A DNA stretch of 10,432 nt from a bacterium. Its GTDB lineage: Bacteria; Verrucomicrobiota; Verrucomicrobiia; Chthoniobacterales; Terrimicrobiaceae. A program made the translations under genes and the position numbers. This document shows positions 5,752-10,432 of the stretch, piece by piece. Each line of letters begins with the position of its first letter. Position 1 is the first letter of the stretch. Location of the stretch: the NCBI GenBank assembly GCA_009920585.1, contig RFZT01000065.1, positions 1 through 10,432 on the forward strand, read 5' to 3'. The notes beneath the pieces were generated by a model. It saw only the letters and a program-made list of their open reading frames with translations, had not been told where the DNA came from and did no database searches.

Positions 5752-6776
5752 AAACCGATCCCCTCCATAGTTCAACGAATCCGGTTAGGGAATCATCAGC
5801 CACAGCTCCAGGGGAAACTCGCAACGCAAGAGGCGAGTGGCAGCCGTCCTGTCCTGCGAAATACGCCCCTCTGATCGTGTGGCCACCCAAACCACGCGAA
5901 CTGATCCTCTGGTTTGTCAACTGGCCGGGCTTCGTCTGGCCGATTAACGCCGGATTGCTCGTGATCTCCGTGATGACCTGGCTGTTTCTCATGCCTCCAT
6001 TGGAAAAGTGCTCCAGCTTCCACTGGGGTTGGATTCTTCAGGTTTACCTAGTGACTTTGGCTTGGATCTGGATCGTCTATGGGAGCTTTTATTTGCTGAT
6101 GTATATGATGCGGGTGGACGGCACTAAGGGCAAATACACGAATCAATGGCCGGATCGTCCGCAGAAGCGATTTTTGTTCAACAATCAGGTTTACGACAAT
6201 GTCTTCTGGACGGCGGGAGTGGGTGGGTTGATGACGACGGGTTATCTCGTTCTCGGCCTATGGCTTTTTGCGAACCATTACATTCCTTATCTGAGTTGGG
6301 AAGAGCACCCTGCTCTCTTCTGCCTTTGGATCGTAGTCATCCCGTTCTGGCGCGAATTCCATTTTTACTGGATCCATCGATTCATCCACTGGAAGCCTCT
6401 GTATAAGCGCATCCATTCCTTGCACCACAAAAATGTGGATGTCAACCCATGGTCAGGGATGGCCATGCACCCCATTGAACAATTTCTTTATTTGAGCGTC
6501 TGCGCCATCCATTTCGTGATCGCATCGCACCCTTTCCATTTTCTCTTTGATCTCCAACACGCGGCATTGGGGCCGGTCTCTGGACATCTCGGTTTCGAAG
6601 GTCCAGTGGTGAAGGGCAAGGTCCCCATTGGCTCCTATTTCCACTATTTGCACCACCGCTATTTTGAGTGCAATTATGGAGAATCAATGCTGCCGCTTGA
6701 TCGGTGGTTCGGAACCTTCCGGGATGGATTGCCGGACGGGGAAGGTTCGAAGTTAAACCAAGAGCACAGGGGCTGA
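5748..6776 (+). CDS. Fatty acid hydroxylase/sterol desaturase superfamily membrane protein
   Basis: A 342-residue integral membrane di-iron enzyme. The histidine boxes are complete: HRFIH (210-214, preceded by His205), HSLHH (223-227) and HYLHH (299-303), with additional His at 271 and 280. The C-terminal YGESMLPLDRWFGTFRDG (310-327) is typical of the superfamily (PF04116). Hydrophobic segments lie at about 53-83, 92-121, 152-178 and 187-208, placing the metal site on the cytoplasmic face. Such enzymes use oxygen and an electron donor to hydroxylate or desaturate lipids such as fatty acyl chains, sterols, hopanoids or carotenoids; the substrate is not clear here. The first 45 residues are polar and not conserved. 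The start overlaps the stop of the GH3 relic (ATGA) and no Shine-Dalgarno is visible, so it may depend on coupling to whatever is translated upstream. The link to the neighbouring glycosidase genes is probably accidental. Confidence 0.85.
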   Translation: MKTDPLHSSTNPVRESSATAPGETRNARGEWQPSCPAKYAPLIVWPPKPRELILWFVNWPGFVWPINAGLLVISVMTWLFLMPPLEKCSSFHWGWILQVYLVTLAWIWIVYGSFYLLMYMMRVDGTKGKYTNQWPDRPQKRFLFNNQVYDNVFWTAGVGGLMTTGYLVLGLWLFANHYIPYLSWEEHPALFCLWIVVIPFWREFHFYWIHRFIHWKPLYKRIHSLHHKNVDVNPWSGMAMHPIEQFLYLSVCAIHFVIASHPFHFLFDLQHAALGPVSGHLGFEGPVVKGKVPIGSYFHYLHHRYFECNYGESMLPLDRWFGTFRDGLPDGEGSKLNQEHRG

Positions 6777-7110
6777 AAATGTGAATATATTTTCGACCAA
6801 CTCATCATTATACCTATGCCCCCATTGAGCCCGAAAACGGTCGCAGCCTGCTCTTTCCACTCACCTCTAACTCCTAAATCCATCCCGATTCTCAGGTCCG
6901 CCAACTACAAAATCTCCACCGCCTTTTTCAAAACGGAGCACAGCCCCAAGCTCGCCGCCTATTACGCGGACCAGACCTACGCCTCCTGGATGCGAGATCC
7001 GAGGAACACCCACAGGGCGTGGAGTGAACAGATCGTGAGCGGCAGGGCGCAGGGGAGCAGATACTACCTCCGGGGCGTTACTTCGCCCCTCTCTCTCAAT
7101 GAAGGACATC
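6777..7110 (+). other. Unassigned 334-nt interval with an open frame of unclear status
   Basis: A + strand frame opens at ATG 6816 and would end at 7118, inside the next gene. Its 100-residue product is rich in Tyr, Trp, Arg and Ser; for example SANYKISTAFFKTEHSPKLA and YYADQTYASWMRDPRN. I do not recognise it. It has no ribosome site, and its first third (MPPLSPKTVAACSF...) looks like non-coding sequence read by chance. The section from about 6897 to 7075 looks more protein-like and may be a fragment of a lost gene. No convincing promoter or terminator was seen, although the kinase operon must be transcribed from here or from the desaturase gene. The visible base composition rises in GC towards the right of this interval. 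Confidence 0.3.
7101..7106 (+). promoter_or_regulatory. Ribosome binding site deciding the kinase start
   Basis: GAAGGA lies 4 nt before the ATG at 7111 and overlaps the alternative ATG at 7099, which has only a pyrimidine-rich stretch before it. This favours 7111 as the start. Confidence 0.45.
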
Positions 7111-8115
7111 ATGCCTGAAACATCATTCTCCAGCACCGGAGAGAACGCTTTTTTTCTGGGGATTGACGGCGGGGGAACGCGCACCCGTGCCGTGCTCCTG
7201 CTGGGCACCGGCAATGTGATCGGTCTTGGTGAGGCCGATTCCTCGAATTTCAACAACATGGGGGAGGATGTGGCCGCAGAGAACCTGCGGCTGGCCACCC
7301 GCGCAGCCTTCGCCGATGCAGGCGTCGCTTTTTCGCCCGTCCAGGCGGCCTTTCTGGGCTTGGCTGCCGTGAGGTCCGGAGCGGATATGGCTAGAATGAC
7401 GGCGGCCGCCGAATCCAGGGGGATTGCCCCGGTGGGTGGAATCCAGGTGAAAAACGACCTTCACAATGCGCTGGCCGGTGGACTTGACGGTGAAGCCGGC
7501 CTGGCTCTCATTTCCGGGACCGGCAGCAGCTGCCTCGGGCGCGATCCAAAGGGGAATTACTTCAACTGCGGCGGTTGGGCCTGGTTCATGGATGACGGTG
7601 GTTCGGGATTCGGTCTGTCCCATGACGCGTTGATGACGGCGGTGCGAATGGTCGACGGGCGCGAAAAACCAACCCCGCTGTTGCCGGCGGTGCTGGAATT
7701 TTACCAGGTTCCGCATCCGGATTTTCTTCTGGAGAGGCTCTACAACCGTAAGTGGACACCCGCCGAGATCGCCTCGTTCGCCCCGACGATCATGAAACTT
7801 GCCGCCGACGGTGATCCGGCGGCCATGGGAGTTCTCCGGCGCGGGGCCATGGCTCTCGCCGAGCTTGTCTCCACGACGGCGGCGAATCTTGAATTTCCCG
7901 AACCTCCCCGCGTGGTTCTTCTTGGGGGGTGCGTGAGGTCCGGAGCGCCCTACCAACCGCTCGTGGAATCCGGGATCCGCAATTCCTGTCCAGGAGTCCG
8001 GCTGTGCGAGCCGCTTCACGACACGATCTACGGCGCTGCGTTGAACGCCCTCCGCCTTGCCTCATCAAAAAACCTCATCCCTTGCACCGTTCGCCCCCGG
8101 TTTCCAAAAAAATAA
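7111..8115 (+). CDS. BadF/BadG-type sugar kinase (N-acetylglucosamine kinase-like)
   Basis: A 334-residue cytosolic kinase of the ASKHA fold, BadF/BadG/BcrA/BcrD family. The phosphate-1 loop FLGIDGGGTRTRAVLL lies at residues 15-30, the putative sugar/catalytic segment VKNDLHNALAG near 113-123, and the phosphate-2 loop LALISGTGSS at 131-140. GGWAWFMDDGGSGFGLS (154-170) is typical of N-acetylglucosamine kinases of this family, and VVLLGGCVRSG near 270-280 forms the adenosine loop. It should transfer phosphate from ATP to a hexose or amino sugar. The family includes GlcNAc and glucosamine kinases; because the gene sits 3 nt before a mannose-6-phosphate isomerase gene and near a sugar porter, mannose or a related hexose is a fair guess. 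The ATG at 7099 would add four residues. The gene is visibly more GC-rich than the genes to its left. Confidence 0.82.
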   Translation: MPETSFSSTGENAFFLGIDGGGTRTRAVLLLGTGNVIGLGEADSSNFNNMGEDVAAENLRLATRAAFADAGVAFSPVQAAFLGLAAVRSGADMARMTAAAESRGIAPVGGIQVKNDLHNALAGGLDGEAGLALISGTGSSCLGRDPKGNYFNCGGWAWFMDDGGSGFGLSHDALMTAVRMVDGREKPTPLLPAVLEFYQVPHPDFLLERLYNRKWTPAEIASFAPTIMKLAADGDPAAMGVLRRGAMALAELVSTTAANLEFPEPPRVVLLGGCVRSGAPYQPLVESGIRNSCPGVRLCEPLHDTIYGAALNALRLASSKNLIPCTVRPRFPKK

Positions 8116-8118
8116 ATC

Positions 8119-9924
<1,806 letters not shown>

Positions 9925-9936
9925 TTCCGTCGTATC

Positions 9937-9961
9937 AAAAAAGGGGTCTGTCCCGAACATT
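9937..9961. repeat. REP-like short palindromic motif
   Basis: A run of A followed by GGGGTCTGTCCC can form a 4-bp stem (one G-T pair) with a 4-nt loop. From memory, AAAGGGGTCTG-type sequences occur at REP elements linked to IS200-like REP-associated transposases. It lies in the 92-nt gap between the isomerase and porter genes. Only one copy is in the window, so the assignment is tentative; it might also act as a weak processing or attenuation site within the operon. Confidence 0.3.
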
Positions 9962-10016
9962 CTCATAAAACCTCGATTTTCCGTTCAACAAAACTAATAA
10001 CATCAGTTCCCAACTC

Positions 10017-10432
10017 ATGAAAAAAGACACCACCAACACAGGATTCGTTATCCTGATCAGCCTTGTCGCCACCATCGGCGGGTTTTTGTTCGGCTTCGAC
10101 AGCGGAGTCATCAACGGAACCGTCGATGGCCTCAAGAAGGCCTTCAACTCCGATAGCATCGGAACCGGTTTCAATGTCGCCTCGATGCTTCTCGGTTGTG
10201 CCGTCGGCGCGTTCTTCGCCGGAACACTGGCCGATAAAATCGGACGCCGGACGATTCTTGTTATCGCGGCGGTGCTTTTTATCATAAGCGCCTGGGGCTC
10301 TGGCATCGCCACCGGATCTCTCGAATTCATCATCTACCGGGTCATCGGAGGTTTTGCTGTCGGCGCGGCCAGCGTGATCGCGCCCGCCTACATCAGCGAG
10401 GTTTCGCCCGCGAAATATCGGGGAATGCTGAC
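10017..10432 (+). CDS. MFS sugar porter (5' part, cut by the window end)
   Basis: The first 138 codons of a major facilitator superfamily protein of the sugar porter (GLUT/XylE-like) family; the rest lies beyond the window. TM1 contains ATIGGFLFGFDSGVINGTV (about residues 18-36), the loop after TM2 has the family's GTLADKIGRR (about 68-77), and TM4 leads to RVIGGFAVGAASVIAPAYI and SEVSPAKYRG (about 108-136), matching the sugar porter signature 'R...G...G..S...P.YisE..P...RG'. These proteins carry monosaccharides across the inner membrane, usually by proton symport. No strong ribosome site precedes the ATG. Its place behind the kinase and isomerase genes suggests it imports the hexose that they metabolise. 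Confidence 0.88.
   Translation, partial: MKKDTTNTGFVILISLVATIGGFLFGFDSGVINGTVDGLKKAFNSDSIGTGFNVASMLLGCAVGAFFAGTLADKIGRRTILVIAAVLFIISAWGSGIATGSLEFIIYRVIGGFAVGAASVIAPAYISEVSPAKYRGML

Noticed and set aside
6775..6794. GAAAAT / ATTTTC inverted repeat at the end of the desaturase gene as a terminator.
   Set aside because: A 6-bp, almost purely A-T stem with an 8-nt loop and no T-tract after it; too weak to call.
7123..8019. A 298-codon minus-strand frame opposite the kinase gene.
   Set aside because: Arg/Gly/His-rich composition typical of an antisense shadow; the + strand carries clear kinase motifs.

Overview
The window looks like chromosomal DNA of an environmental, polysaccharide-degrading bacterium. 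The Verrucomicrobiota or a PVC-superphylum relative is my best guess. The grounds are a secreted GH106-type rhamnosidase, a long-form class I mannose-6-phosphate isomerase, TPR-type coding debris, and weak or absent Shine-Dalgarno sequences at several starts. This is an inference from gene content; there is no rRNA or other phylogenetic marker here.

Left part (1-1461): a small defence/maintenance-type cluster, all on the + strand. It holds a CopG/RHH antitoxin whose toxin partner is not in view (probably left of the window), a small dual-specificity-type phosphatase, and an antitoxin/PemK-MazF toxin pair with overlapping genes. The end of the toxin gene runs into an antisense fragment of a TPR protein, so an old rearrangement joins the two.

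Middle part (1414-7110): a debris-rich stretch around two intact genes. It contains a TPR remnant, short repeats and a perfect hairpin. A GH106 alpha-L-rhamnosidase-like gene (1125 aa, secreted) follows, then the last 60 or so codons of a GH3-type glycosidase, then a membrane fatty acid hydroxylase/sterol desaturase. The rhamnosidase gene is bracketed by two direct copies of a roughly 130-bp sequence. Each copy carries the same promoter-like boxes, the same 5' leader and the same start of a signal peptide, but each is joined to different downstream sequence. Both look like gene starts that have lost their bodies. About 330 bp of unassigned sequence (6777-7110) closes this part.

Right part (7111-10432): a visibly more GC-rich sugar-use operon. 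It encodes a BadF/N-acetylglucosamine-kinase-type sugar kinase, then (3 nt later) a 601-aa mannose-6-phosphate isomerase with an extra N-terminal domain, then (92 nt later) an MFS sugar porter cut by the window end. Uptake, phosphorylation and isomerisation of a hexose such as mannose to fructose-6-phosphate is the simplest joint role.

I see no tRNA, rRNA, CRISPR array, prophage or intact insertion sequence. No clearly new multi-gene system is evident. The most unusual element is the duplicated promoter-plus-leader repeat around the rhamnosidase gene.
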